From positions 124,001 to 188,000 of the forward strand of contig NZ_JAFDVD010000003.1 of the NCBI RefSeq assembly GCF_016887965.1: a stretch of 64,000 bases of DNA, read 5' to 3'. Shown piece by piece: positions 16,501 to 23,761 of the stretch. Each line of letters starts with the position of its first letter. The stretch's first letter is position 1. The notes under the pieces are model-generated. The model did not search any database and was not told where the DNA came from. It saw nothing but the letters and a program-made list of their open reading frames with translations. The stretch is from Phycicoccus sonneratiae. Its GTDB lineage: Bacteria > Actinomycetota > Actinomycetes > Actinomycetales > Dermatophilaceae. The translations under genes were made by a program, and so were the position numbers.

Positions 16501-17569
16501 CGGCGAGTCGCAGCGTGGTCGGCGAGTCGAGCTCGCCCCACTGCTCGGGCAGGTCGAGGACGGTGACCCCGAGGACGCCGTCGGCGGTGACGACCGGGTT
16601 GCCCGGCGGCACGTGGCCGCCGTCGACGACGAGGAGCACGTGCGGCAGCGACGGGCGGTCGGTGGGGCCGAAGCGGGGCCGCTCGACGATCTCCTGGGGC
16701 AGCAGCGGCAGCAGGTCGTGGACCGACTCGCCGACGAGGCGCACCGGCCCGACGGCGTCGTGCTCGCGCGGGCTGAGGGCGTGCGGGAGCCACTTGAGCC
16801 ACTCCCACTCGGCGCGCGCCTCGCGGGAGACGAGGGCCGCGACGACGAGGTCCTCGGGCCCGTGCTGCATCGCCGCCTGGAGGACGACGGAGCGGGCCAG
16901 CGAGCGCGCGGGGTCGGCGTCGCCGGTGACCTCGACGTGCGGCCAGGCCCGCAGCGCGACCGAGGCCGGCAGGCCCGGCTGGACGCGGTGCGTGGAGAGC
17001 AGGCGGTGCAGCCCCGAGGCCGCGACCGGGTCGAGCTGGGCGAGCGGGGCGGTCTCGGGGGCCTCGAGCTCGAGGCAGAGCGGCTGGGCGGTCGTGCCCA
17101 TCCGGACCTGGAGGAAGTCGACGTCGGAGGGCTGGCGCTCCCAGACCCGGCTGCCCTCGGCGGCGATGACGGGGAGGGCACCGGGGTCCGGGTAGTCCCA
17201 GAGGGCGGCCTCGCGCTGGCGGGCGGCGGCGTCGCGGATGGTCTCGCGGACCTCGGCGAGGTAGGCGAGGTACTCGCGCCGGGCGGCGATGACGCCGGCC
17301 CCGTGCTGCTGGCGCTGGCGCACGCCGCTGACCGCGACGAACCCGACGCTGGCGACGAGGAACATCCCGGCCGTGAACCAGGCCCGGGCGCCGTTCTGGG
17401 AGAGCGCGACGAAGCCGATGGACCCGAGCGACCCGAGCATCGGCACGGCCTGCATGAGCAGGCCGCTCGCCCCCTCGGACGGGGTGATCTCCGGGGGTGG
17501 CTGGAGCGCGATCCGCCCGGTGGGCACCTCCGGTGCCTTCTCGCGGGCGCCGCGCGCGGCCACCGTCAT
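13589..17569 (-). CDS. eccC: type VII secretion ATPase EccC (EccCa-EccCb fused)
   Basis: The 1326-residue motor of an ESX-type secretion system. After a cytoplasmic N-terminus come two transmembrane helices (about 38-85), a DUF-type stalk and three FtsK/SpoIIIE-like ATPase domains. Domain 1 has an intact Walker A, GATGSGKSELL (about 480), with VDFKGGATF and VADEFSEL. Domain 2 has GGPRSGRST (about 840), with Arg in place of the Walker Lys. Domain 3 has GDGDSGKTAF (about 1126). Domain 1 is the expected hydrolysing site; domain 3 in known EccC proteins binds the export signal of Esx substrates. ATG 17569 follows GGGGACGGG; the frame upstream is non-coding. It diverges from an eccD-like gene with 112 nt between. 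Confidence 0.93.
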   Translation of the reverse strand: MTVAARGAREKAPEVPTGRIALQPPPEITPSEGASGLLMQAVPMLGSLGSIGFVALSQNGARAWFTAGMFLVASVGFVAVSGVRQRQQHGAGVIAARREYLAYLAEVRETIRDAAARQREAALWDYPDPGALPVIAAEGSRVWERQPSDVDFLQVRMGTTAQPLCLELEAPETAPLAQLDPVAASGLHRLLSTHRVQPGLPASVALRAWPHVEVTGDADPARSLARSVVLQAAMQHGPEDLVVAALVSREARAEWEWLKWLPHALSPREHDAVGPVRLVGESVHDLLPLLPQEIVERPRFGPTDRPSLPHVLLVVDGGHVPPGNPVVTADGVLGVTVLDLPEQWGELDSPTTLRLAVGARTEGGPRAGTAPLEIISLARGVAHGVADQVSTTRAEAAARRLAPRFAADEPEVRDALTASTELVDLLGTGDVRDFDTESAWRARLQRDRLRVPIGVDEKGLPVALDIKESAQQGMGPHGLVIGATGSGKSELLRTLVLALAMTHSPEALNFVLVDFKGGATFAGMADMPHVSAVITNLGQELTLVERMQDALQGEMTRRQELLRSAGNFANVTDYERARAGGADLEPLPALLIVADEFSELLAAKPEFADLFVAIGRLGRSLSMHLLLSSQRLEEGRLRGLESHLSYRIGLRTFSAGESRTVIGVPDAYELPPVPGLGYLKPDQTTLTKFKAAYVSGPPKGRRRRAAAESGAPSTSTEILPFTLAPVTGGRRGSVEPVEVAATEAPEERAVFDIAVSRMKGKGRPAHQVWLPPLDVPHSMDQLFRDLVADPELGLVSRSWRDRGDYVLPVGIVDRPLEQRRELYVLRLGGAAGHVAVVGGPRSGRSTFARTVVAAIALTTTPLESQVYVLDFGGGTFTPLAKLAHVAGVANRSEPEVVRRLVAEIRGIVDARESYFRTQGIDSIETYRRRRAEGRADDGYGDVFLVVDGWPTVRAEFDELEAQITELAGRGLTFGVHLVVTTSRWMDFRNQIRDVLGTRVELRLGDPTDSEVDRKVAANVPKGRPGRGLTMTKHHFLGAVPRIDDRGSVDDLGDGVEDLVTRVNAAWQGPRGPKLRLLPEQITLDEVRALAGPDDRRLLLGVDEANLAPIGLDLTEEPHLYLLGDGDSGKTAFLRTVAHEVARLHTPEQAKLFVVDYRRGLLGELPEAHVGEYLTTEEQTVAAVEGIADFLRSRLPGPDVTPEQLRARSWWSGAEVYFLVDDYDLVVTSSGSPLRPLVPMLAQAGDVGLHLVLTRRTGGASRALFEPVLQSVRDLGSPGILLSGSADEGMLIGRVKASVQPPGRARIVSRDLGDQVFQTAWQPPRHD

Positions 17570-17681
17570 TCCCGTCCCCTCCCGTGTCGTGCTGCCGGAC
17601 GGGCCCACGGTACCCGTGGATACTGTTCCTCGCGGGCAGTGGCCGCAGCTCGCGGCCACGACGACACGGGGAGGGACGACG

Positions 17682-19253
17682 GTGGAGCCGACGCACCAGC
17701 TGACGCTCGTCGCCGACGAGCGGCGCTACGACCTCGTCGTGCCCGTGGGCACCCGCGTCACCGAGGTGCTCGCGGTCCTCGGCATCTCCTCGAGCGCCGC
17801 CCCCAGCTCGGTGGCGACCGCGGCCGGACACGTCTACGGGCCCCAGGACCGCATCGGCGAGGAGCTGCCCACCGGCGCCGTCCTCACGGTGGTCCGCACG
17901 ACGACGCACCGGCTGCACCGCGAGGTGGTCAGCCTCGGCCGGTCCTCCGCGGCCCCCGGCGCACGAGCCGCCGGACCGTCGTGGGCCGGCGGGTCGCGCT
18001 CGGTGGCGGCCCCCGAGCGCCCGGCCGTCTCGCTCGTCGACGACTCCACCCGCCGCCGCGACGAGGTCGACGACGGCGAGGCCACCGTCAGCCGGGCCGC
18101 GCTGCACGCCGAGCGCCGCCGTCGTGGGCGTGGCCGCCGACCGCGCCGCCGCGGCCGCGGGCTCGACGCCGGTCCCGCCCTCGTCGTCGGCACCGCGCTC
18201 GTCAGCCTCGTCGCGGGCGTGCTCGCGCTCGCCGTGCCGGCGGGCGAGTCCACCGGGCTCCTCGGGTCCACCACCGCGCGCTGGGTGGCCTCGGGCCTGC
18301 TGCTCGCCGCCGCGGCCGCGGCCACGCTCCTCACGCCCCGGCACCGGGAGGGCGCCGGGCTGGTCCGCCTCGCGGGCGCCCCCGCGCTCGCCGCGGCGGC
18401 CGGCCTCGTCGCACCGCTCGCCGACTCGCCGTCACGGGTCGCGGTGTCGCTCACCGTCGCCGCCGCGCTCGGGGCGGTCGTCACGGCGCTCGCGTCCTCC
18501 GACGGCTCCCCCGCCGACCGGGCCGAGCGCACGGCCACGGCCTGCCTCGGCGGGGTCGCGGTGGTCCTCGCGCTCACCGTCCTCACGGGTCTGCCGCTGG
18601 CCGCCGCGGCCGCGGTGCTCGTCGGCCTCGCGCCGGTCGTCGTGCGCGCGCTGCCCAGTGCGAGCCTCGACGTCGACCCCACGCAGCTCCTCGACACCGA
18701 CCGGCTCTCGACCACGGTCTGGTCGGTCCGCGAGCGGCACGCGGCGCGCCGGCGCCGGGTCACCGCCCCCGACGTCCTCGACCGGGTGGCGCAGGCCCGC
18801 TCGGTCGTCTCGGTCGGCACCGCCTACCTCGCGCTGCTCGCCGCCGTCGGCGGCTGGGCGCTGGCCCTCACCCCGGCACTGTCCACCATCGCGCCGTGGG
18901 CCCGCTGGGCCGTGCTCGCCGGGGCCGCGGTGGCGCTCGGGTACCAGTCGCGCCACGTGCGCGACCGGCTGGCCCGCTACGCGATGCTCGCCGCCGCCGC
19001 CTCCCTCACGGTCGCCGGGTCGGTCGCCCTCGTCGACTGGGACGGCGACTGGCGCTGGCCGCTCGTCGGCGTCGGGGTCCTGCTCGGGGTCGTGGGGGTC
19101 GTCGCGGCCGTGGCCATCGCCGGCGGCTGGGCCTCGACCCGCCTGTCCCGCCTCGCCGACCGGCTCGAGTCGCTCGCGGTGGTGACCGCGCTGCCCCTCG
19201 GCGTGCTCGCCGCCGGAGCCGTGGAGACGCTGCGGCGCCTCACCTCGGGCTGA
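17682..19253 (+). CDS. eccD: EccD-like type VII secretion membrane protein (first copy)
   Basis: A 523-residue protein with a ubiquitin-like YukD-type N-terminal domain (about 1-85: QLTLVADERRYDLVVPVGTR through LPTGAVLTVVR), an Arg-rich cytoplasmic linker around residues 145-160 and about eleven transmembrane helices. This is the EccD plan; EccD dimers line the central raft of each ESX protomer. GTG 17682 follows GGGGAGGGA; the frame upstream is non-coding. It stands alone between eccC and the convergent esx operon. It is more divergent than the second copy at 23762, so its name rests on architecture. Confidence 0.78.
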   Translation: MEPTHQLTLVADERRYDLVVPVGTRVTEVLAVLGISSSAAPSSVATAAGHVYGPQDRIGEELPTGAVLTVVRTTTHRLHREVVSLGRSSAAPGARAAGPSWAGGSRSVAAPERPAVSLVDDSTRRRDEVDDGEATVSRAALHAERRRRGRGRRPRRRGRGLDAGPALVVGTALVSLVAGVLALAVPAGESTGLLGSTTARWVASGLLLAAAAAATLLTPRHREGAGLVRLAGAPALAAAAGLVAPLADSPSRVAVSLTVAAALGAVVTALASSDGSPADRAERTATACLGGVAVVLALTVLTGLPLAAAAAVLVGLAPVVVRALPSASLDVDPTQLLDTDRLSTTVWSVRERHAARRRRVTAPDVLDRVAQARSVVSVGTAYLALLAAVGGWALALTPALSTIAPWARWAVLAGAAVALGYQSRHVRDRLARYAMLAAAASLTVAGSVALVDWDGDWRWPLVGVGVLLGVVGVVAAVAIAGGWASTRLSRLADRLESLAVVTALPLGVLAAGAVETLRRLTSG

Positions 19254-19283
19254 GGCGAGACGCCGCACGCGTCGTCGGAGGGG

Positions 19284-20687
19284 TCAGCGCCACACGGGCG
19301 GCGTGGCGTCGTCCTCGCCCTCGAACCAGGTCTCCTCGTCCTCGTGGGTGAGGAAGTCGACGTCCTCCGGGCGGCCGTCCTTGTCCTTCTTCCCGCGCCC
19401 GCCCGCGCCGGACCCGGCGGCCACGCCGCCGCGCGCACCGCGCCCGTTCTCGCCGAGCTTGGGGACCCCGTAGCGCCCCGTCCCGCGGGCTCCCCGGACG
19501 CCGCCGGACCCCCGGCCACCCGAGCCGCGGCCCGCGGCACCGCCCTGGCCACCGGCCACGAGCCCGCTGCGTCCCGCTCCACCGGCCGCACCGGCCCGCC
19601 CCGCGGCACCGGCACCGCGGCCGGTCGCGCCGGAGGAGCCGCCGGCGAAGAGCGCGCCCTTGCCGGCTCCCCCGAGGGCGCCGGCGCCCATCTTGCCGAG
19701 CAGGCCCTTGCCGAGCATCGCGGCCCCGCCGGCGAGCACGCCGCCGCCGACCGCACCGGCACCGGTCCCGCCGCCGATGCCGCCGGCACCACCGGAGGAC
19801 CCACCGGGCCCCGTGCCCGCCCAGTCGACGCTGCCGGGGGTGCCGGGCGTCACCGTGCCGGTCGTCTCGCCGTCGAGGTCCACCCCGGGATCGGGGTCGA
19901 CGGGGTCGACGATGACGGGCGGGTCGACCTCCGGGGGGATGTACCCGGTGCAGATCACGTAGTCCGTGGGGCCGGTGGTCGGGGGCTCGGTCGGGGTGGT
20001 GCCCCACGTGCCGCCACCGGTGGGTGCGACGTACCCGCCACCGGACGGGGTGCCGCCGGTCGGGTAGTTGCCCCCACCGCCCCCACCGCCGCCACCGGAC
20101 GGGTCGATGGTCACCGCGTCCTGCTGCGCCGCGACGGGCATCTGCTTGGCCGCCGTCGCGATGTTGCCGTCGAACGCCGAGAGGACCTGGCCGGCGGCCT
20201 GCTCGCGCTGCTCCCGCTTGCCGGCGACGGCCGCGTCGTACGACGCCTGGTCGAAGCGCGTGCCGTCGGGGATGTGCGGGATGGGGTGCTCGTACGACGA
20301 GCGGTCGACGGAGGTCGAGATCGAGCGCACCTGGCCGGAGTAGGCCGTCCGTGCGGTGTCGGCGGCCTCGGCGGCCAGCTCGAGGCCCTTCTTGACGTCG
20401 GTGATCTCCCCGGCCCGCTGGTCGAGCTGCTTGGCGAGGGTCCGGAGCGTCCCGAAGGCGCTCTCGGCGGCCGGGCCGCTCCACGGCTGGTCGGCGTTCT
20501 GGAGCTTGCGGATGACGTCGCGGACCTCGCTGGCGAGCCCGGTGACCGTGTCGGCCGTGTTCTTCCAGTCGTCGGCGGTCATCCGCACCAGCCCGGACGA
20601 GAAGCCGTAGATGTCGTAGAGGCGGCGCTCGTTCGGTCCGGCGTCGGCCGGCAGCGGCGGGTTGACGGGTCCCTCGTCGGGTCTCAT
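19284..20687 (-). CDS. long WXG-domain, glycine-rich type VII secretion-associated protein
   Basis: A 467-residue protein not assigned to a named family. Residues 1-170 are helical with a WxG turn (Trp69-Ser-Gly71 in QPWSGPAAES), as in WXG/PPE-type substrates. Residues 190-300 are Gly/Pro/Thr-rich. Residues 310-440 are an extreme Gly/Ala/Arg region including a hydrophobic Gly-zipper (GGGVLAGGAAMLGKGLLGKM). The tail is acidic and ends EDDATPPVWR. It starts at ATG 20687 after GGGGAGGA and overlaps the mycosin stop (ATGA), so it is made with the secretion genes. It may be a large secreted substrate or a surface component. Confidence 0.75.
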   Translation of the reverse strand: MRPDEGPVNPPLPADAGPNERRLYDIYGFSSGLVRMTADDWKNTADTVTGLASEVRDVIRKLQNADQPWSGPAAESAFGTLRTLAKQLDQRAGEITDVKKGLELAAEAADTARTAYSGQVRSISTSVDRSSYEHPIPHIPDGTRFDQASYDAAVAGKREQREQAAGQVLSAFDGNIATAAKQMPVAAQQDAVTIDPSGGGGGGGGGNYPTGGTPSGGGYVAPTGGGTWGTTPTEPPTTGPTDYVICTGYIPPEVDPPVIVDPVDPDPGVDLDGETTGTVTPGTPGSVDWAGTGPGGSSGGAGGIGGGTGAGAVGGGVLAGGAAMLGKGLLGKMGAGALGGAGKGALFAGGSSGATGRGAGAAGRAGAAGGAGRSGLVAGGQGGAAGRGSGGRGSGGVRGARGTGRYGVPKLGENGRGARGGVAAGSGAGGRGKKDKDGRPEDVDFLTHEDEETWFEGEDDATPPVWR

Positions 20688-22171
20688 CGGTGGATCCTCC
20701 CCTCGGCGCCTGGGGCGCCCTGGCTCGTGGAGCTGTCGGTGTCGGTGGGTGTGGTGCCGGGTGCGGCGGCCGCGGAGCCGGCACGGCGTCGGAGGACGAC
20801 GACGGCCGCCCCGGCGAGCAGGAGGAGCACGACGGCGACGCCGCCGAGCACCGGCAGCACCGAGCCGCCGGACTCGCCGGACTGCTCGGCCGGAGCGGCG
20901 GCGGACGGGGCCGTGCTCGAGGCGCTCGGGGACGGGCTCGCGCTCGGCGAGGCGGACGCGGCGGTGCCGGACGCGGCCGTGATCTCGGCCGCGGTCGGCG
21001 TGCTCGCGACCTCGTCGGTGACGAACGGGTTGGCGTCCGGCAGGCCGGTGGGGTCGGCGGCCGCGGCGTCGGCGGGGTCGAAGATGCCCCAGCCGTAGGT
21101 GCGGTTGGGGGCCGTGACCCGCGGGAGGTCGGTCCCGACCCGGCGGAACCACGTCTCGAACCCGCTGCCCTTCGCCCGCAGCCCGGTGTTCTGCTGGACG
21201 GCCTGGAGCACCTGGCCGGCCGTCGCGTCGGGGTGCGCCGACCAGACGGCCGCGATGCCGCCGCTGACCAGCGCCGTGGCGATGGAGGAGCCGGAGACGA
21301 TGCGGTCGCTGTGCCAGCCGCTCTCGTCGTACCGGCCGGCCATGATGTCCTCGCCGGGGGCCGCCAGCTGGACGAAGCCCTTGTCGCGCACGGCGAAGTC
21401 CGTGACCTTGCCGTCCTTGCCGAGCGGGTTGACGAGCAGCACGCCGTTGCCCAGCCCCGGCCACTGCGGGACGACGTCCTCGTTCGGGGTGCCGGCGACG
21501 ACGATCGCGCCCTCCCGGTAGGCGGTGAGCAGGCCGTCGACCATCGCCTGCGAGTAGCTGCTCACGAGACTGATGCTGATGACGTCGGCGCCGTCCTCGG
21601 CGGCCTGGCCGATGGCCTGGCCGATGGCGATCTTCTGCTCGTTGCCGTTCGACGAGAGGTCGATGCCGCACTCCTTGCCGTCGGGGTCGTCGGCCTTCGT
21701 GGCGTCGTACATCGCGGCGTAGTGGCGGATGGTGGCGTCGGGGGCGATGCCCCGGATCCCGCGCCCGCCCGGGCCCGTACCCCGGCCGGTGCCGGCGATG
21801 AGCGCCGCCATGCTCGTCGCGTGCTCGCCGGCGTGGTTCTTGGCCGTGGCCGAGCGCGGCCGGATCTTCCGGGGCGACGCGGGGTCGTTGCACAGGCTGG
21901 TGCTCGAGACCACCTTCCCGCGCAGCTCGGGCACGGTGGGGTCGATCGGGCCGTCGACGACGGCCACGGTGATGCCCTTGCCGGTCCCCTTCGCGTGGAG
22001 GTCGTCGACCCCCATCGCGCTCCACCACCACTCGCCCGCGCTCGGCTTCACCTCCGCCGGAGCCGCGACCGCCGACGTCCCGGCGGCCGACGCCGCGGGC
22101 ACGCCGGCGAGACCGCCGACCCCCGTGACGAGGGCCGCGGCGACGGCGACGGTGGCGGTCCGGCGCGGCAT
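20684..22171 (-). CDS. mycP: mycosin-type S8 serine protease of type VII secretion (first copy)
   Basis: A 495-residue subtilase with a signal peptide (cleavage near ASA-AG, residue 29), a catalytic domain to about 375, a low-complexity Pro/Ser/Ala linker and a C-terminal transmembrane helix (about 430-455), as in membrane-anchored mycosins. The catalytic residues are Asp of VAVVDGPID, His of EHATSMAALIAG and Ser of GSSIATALVSG; Asn in GTPNED is the oxyanion residue. Mycosins cap and stabilise the ESX complex in the periplasm. The ATG overlaps the preceding gene's stop by 1 nt. The window has a second mycosin at 26423. Confidence 0.9.
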   Translation of the reverse strand: MPRRTATVAVAAALVTGVGGLAGVPAASAAGTSAVAAPAEVKPSAGEWWWSAMGVDDLHAKGTGKGITVAVVDGPIDPTVPELRGKVVSSTSLCNDPASPRKIRPRSATAKNHAGEHATSMAALIAGTGRGTGPGGRGIRGIAPDATIRHYAAMYDATKADDPDGKECGIDLSSNGNEQKIAIGQAIGQAAEDGADVISISLVSSYSQAMVDGLLTAYREGAIVVAGTPNEDVVPQWPGLGNGVLLVNPLGKDGKVTDFAVRDKGFVQLAAPGEDIMAGRYDESGWHSDRIVSGSSIATALVSGGIAAVWSAHPDATAGQVLQAVQQNTGLRAKGSGFETWFRRVGTDLPRVTAPNRTYGWGIFDPADAAAADPTGLPDANPFVTDEVASTPTAAEITAASGTAASASPSASPSPSASSTAPSAAAPAEQSGESGGSVLPVLGGVAVVLLLLAGAAVVVLRRRAGSAAAAPGTTPTDTDSSTSQGAPGAEGRIHR

Positions 22172-22755
22172 CAGCCCACCTGCATCCCGGTGTCGTCGCC
22201 GCCGCTGCCGGGCTCGGAGGCCGGCTGGCCCGGGGTCGTCGCGTCGGTGGGCATCGTCCCGTCGGAACCGCCGTCGGCGGGGCCGTCGCCCTCGGGTGCG
22301 GGAGCGCCCTCGGCGAGGGTGACCTGGGCCTCGGACCCGGCCCGGCCCTCGTCGTCCTGGCTGGCCTGGGCGTTGTTCTGGGAGGCCGAGAAGTTGTCGC
22401 CGTCGTTCCAGCGCGCCTCGAGGGTCCGGAAGGCGTCGCCGGAGGCCTCGTCGCGGTCCTGGATCTCCTGGTGCGCCTGCGCGAGCGCCGTCGCGGCGGC
22501 GACGAGGTCCTCGCGGATGCCGCGCAGGGTCGCCTCGTAGATGTGCTGCGCCGCGGTGTAGACGCTCGCGAAGCTCTTGGCCGACGGGATGTCGCCGAAC
22601 GTCGTCTCGGTGGTCACCGAGTACTGCACGGTCTTCAGCGCGTCGTGCGTCGTGCCGGTCCAGTTCTGCTCGTAGTCCAGCCCGAGCGTCTGGAGGACGG
22701 ACGGGTACCGGATGGGCGCGGTGCCGCCCGCGCCGTCGTCGTCGATGCGTGGCAC
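22171..22755 (-). CDS. hypothetical type VII secretion-associated protein
   Basis: A 194-residue protein I do not recognise. Residues 30-130 are predicted helical, with a W-T-G turn (QNWTGTTHDAL) and a long amphipathic helix (AAQHIYEATLRGIREDLVAAATALAQAHQEI). The C-terminal 60 residues are acidic, Gly/Pro/Ser/Asp-rich and probably disordered. No signal peptide or membrane segment is seen. GTG 22755 has a strong AGGAGGAG site; the frame upstream is not conserved-looking. It lies between the esx pair and the mycosin, so it is probably a secretion partner or substrate. Confidence 0.7.
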   Translation of the reverse strand: MPRIDDDGAGGTAPIRYPSVLQTLGLDYEQNWTGTTHDALKTVQYSVTTETTFGDIPSAKSFASVYTAAQHIYEATLRGIREDLVAAATALAQAHQEIQDRDEASGDAFRTLEARWNDGDNFSASQNNAQASQDDEGRAGSEAQVTLAEGAPAPEGDGPADGGSDGTMPTDATTPGQPASEPGSGGDDTGMQVG

Positions 22756-22776
22756 GTTCTCTCCTCCTGCTTCCTC

Positions 22777-22862
22777 CCCGGGGCCTCGACGGGCCCCGGG
22801 ACTCCCCCGGTGACGCCGACCGTGCCGGCACCCGGTGGTCCCGGGCGCCGGCACGTCGGCGT
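22777..22862. terminator. double strong hairpin downstream of the esx pair
   Basis: Two stable stem-loops lie in tandem after the esx genes on the minus strand. One, 22813-22862, has a 16-bp stem with one bulge and a 17-nt loop. The other, 22777-22800, has a 9-bp perfect stem (CCCGGGGCC with its complement). Neither has a U-tract. They may cause partial termination or protect the esx mRNA 3' end, giving more Esx protein than downstream products. Confidence 0.6.
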
Positions 22863-22876
22863 GCGTGGTGGCTCGG

Positions 22877-23167
22877 TCAGCCCCACATGTTCGTGTTGCG
22901 CAGCTCGCCCGCGAGGTAGTCCTCCTTGGACGTGATGACGGCCTGGCGCACGTCCTGGAGCAGCATCTTGCACTCCTGGATCTGCTTCTCCCAGTCCGCC
23001 TGGGCCTGCGAGTACGCAGCGCGCGCCGAACCGTCCCACTGCTCGACGTACTTGCTGAGGTCGCTCTTCATGTCGCCGAGACGCGTCTCGATGGCCGTGA
23101 GGCCCTTCTGCATCTCGTCGACGAGCGTGTCGATGCCGGCGCCGCCGACCTTGATTCCGTCACCCAT
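22877..23167 (-). CDS. WXG100 family type VII secretion target (EsxA/EsxB-like)
   Basis: A 96-residue helical-hairpin protein with the WxG turn at Trp44-Asp-Gly46 and the C-terminal export signal YxxxE at Tyr84-Glu88 (YLAGE). These proteins pair as antiparallel dimers and are exported by the ESX system. It starts with ATG 23167 and lies 44 nt downstream of a second WXG100 gene, the likely dimer partner. Confidence 0.93.
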   Translation of the reverse strand: MGDGIKVGGAGIDTLVDEMQKGLTAIETRLGDMKSDLSKYVEQWDGSARAAYSQAQADWEKQIQECKMLLQDVRQAVITSKEDYLAGELRNTNMWG

Positions 23168-23211
23168 GGTGGTCGTCCCCTTCGTCTCTCGTCTGAGTTC
23201 TCGTCCGCGGC

Positions 23212-23529
23212 TCAGCCGTTGCCGAGCATGCTGCTGTACTTGCTGAGGTTCGAGGCCGACGCCTGGTCGTCGGCGTCGTACTGACGCTGCGTCCCGGTGA
23301 GGTTGGCCTCGAAGGTGTCGAGCACGTCGACGATGTCCTGCGTCTGGATCTTCCAGGCCTCGCTGACCTGCTGGAAGCTGGAGGCGCCCTGGCCCTCCCA
23401 GTGCGCCTTGACGGCCTCCATCTGCGTGCGGAGGTTGTTGACCTGCGTGCGCAGGTCGCCCCGTGCGACCGACACGATGTCGGCGCTGGCCTTGACGACG
23501 CCTGCGCCGGCCCTGAACTGGTCACCCAT
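23212..23529 (-). CDS. WXG100 family type VII secretion target (EsxA/EsxB-like)
   Basis: A 105-residue helical hairpin with WxG at Trp44-Glu-Gly46 and YxxxD at Tyr84-Asp88 (YDADD), the same residue numbers as in its partner gene. ATG 23529 has AAGGAAGGAC upstream; the frame continues upstream without coding character. It is the first gene of the minus-strand esx-led operon and diverges from eccD (second copy) across about 230 nt that must hold both promoters. Confidence 0.93.
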   Translation of the reverse strand: MGDQFRAGAGVVKASADIVSVARGDLRTQVNNLRTQMEAVKAHWEGQGASSFQQVSEAWKIQTQDIVDVLDTFEANLTGTQRQYDADDQASASNLSKYSSMLGNG

Positions 23530-23761
23530 GGTGTGTCCTTCCTTCGTGCGACGACGATCGTGTCGCGGTCGATTCCACTGTCCCCCTGAAGGGCTGGTGT
23601 CCTGCAGACGGGGACCGTCGCGGTCCCTCGTCCTGCCCTCGACACTACGGTGCCATGCCGAAAGGGTCGATGGGGAGAACTCCCCGAGACTCGCGCGTCT
23701 ATGCTCGGAGCCCGTCGGCCGGCACCGCCCGGGTGTGCCGCCGGAGGGGAGAGCCGTCATC

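Noticed and set aside
23660-23710. Extracytoplasmic-sigma-type promoter before eccD (GGAGAACT ... GTCTATGCT) with a GGGGAG/CTCCCC palindrome
   Set aside because: The match to any consensus is weak and nothing else in the window repeats it; listed only as a possibility.
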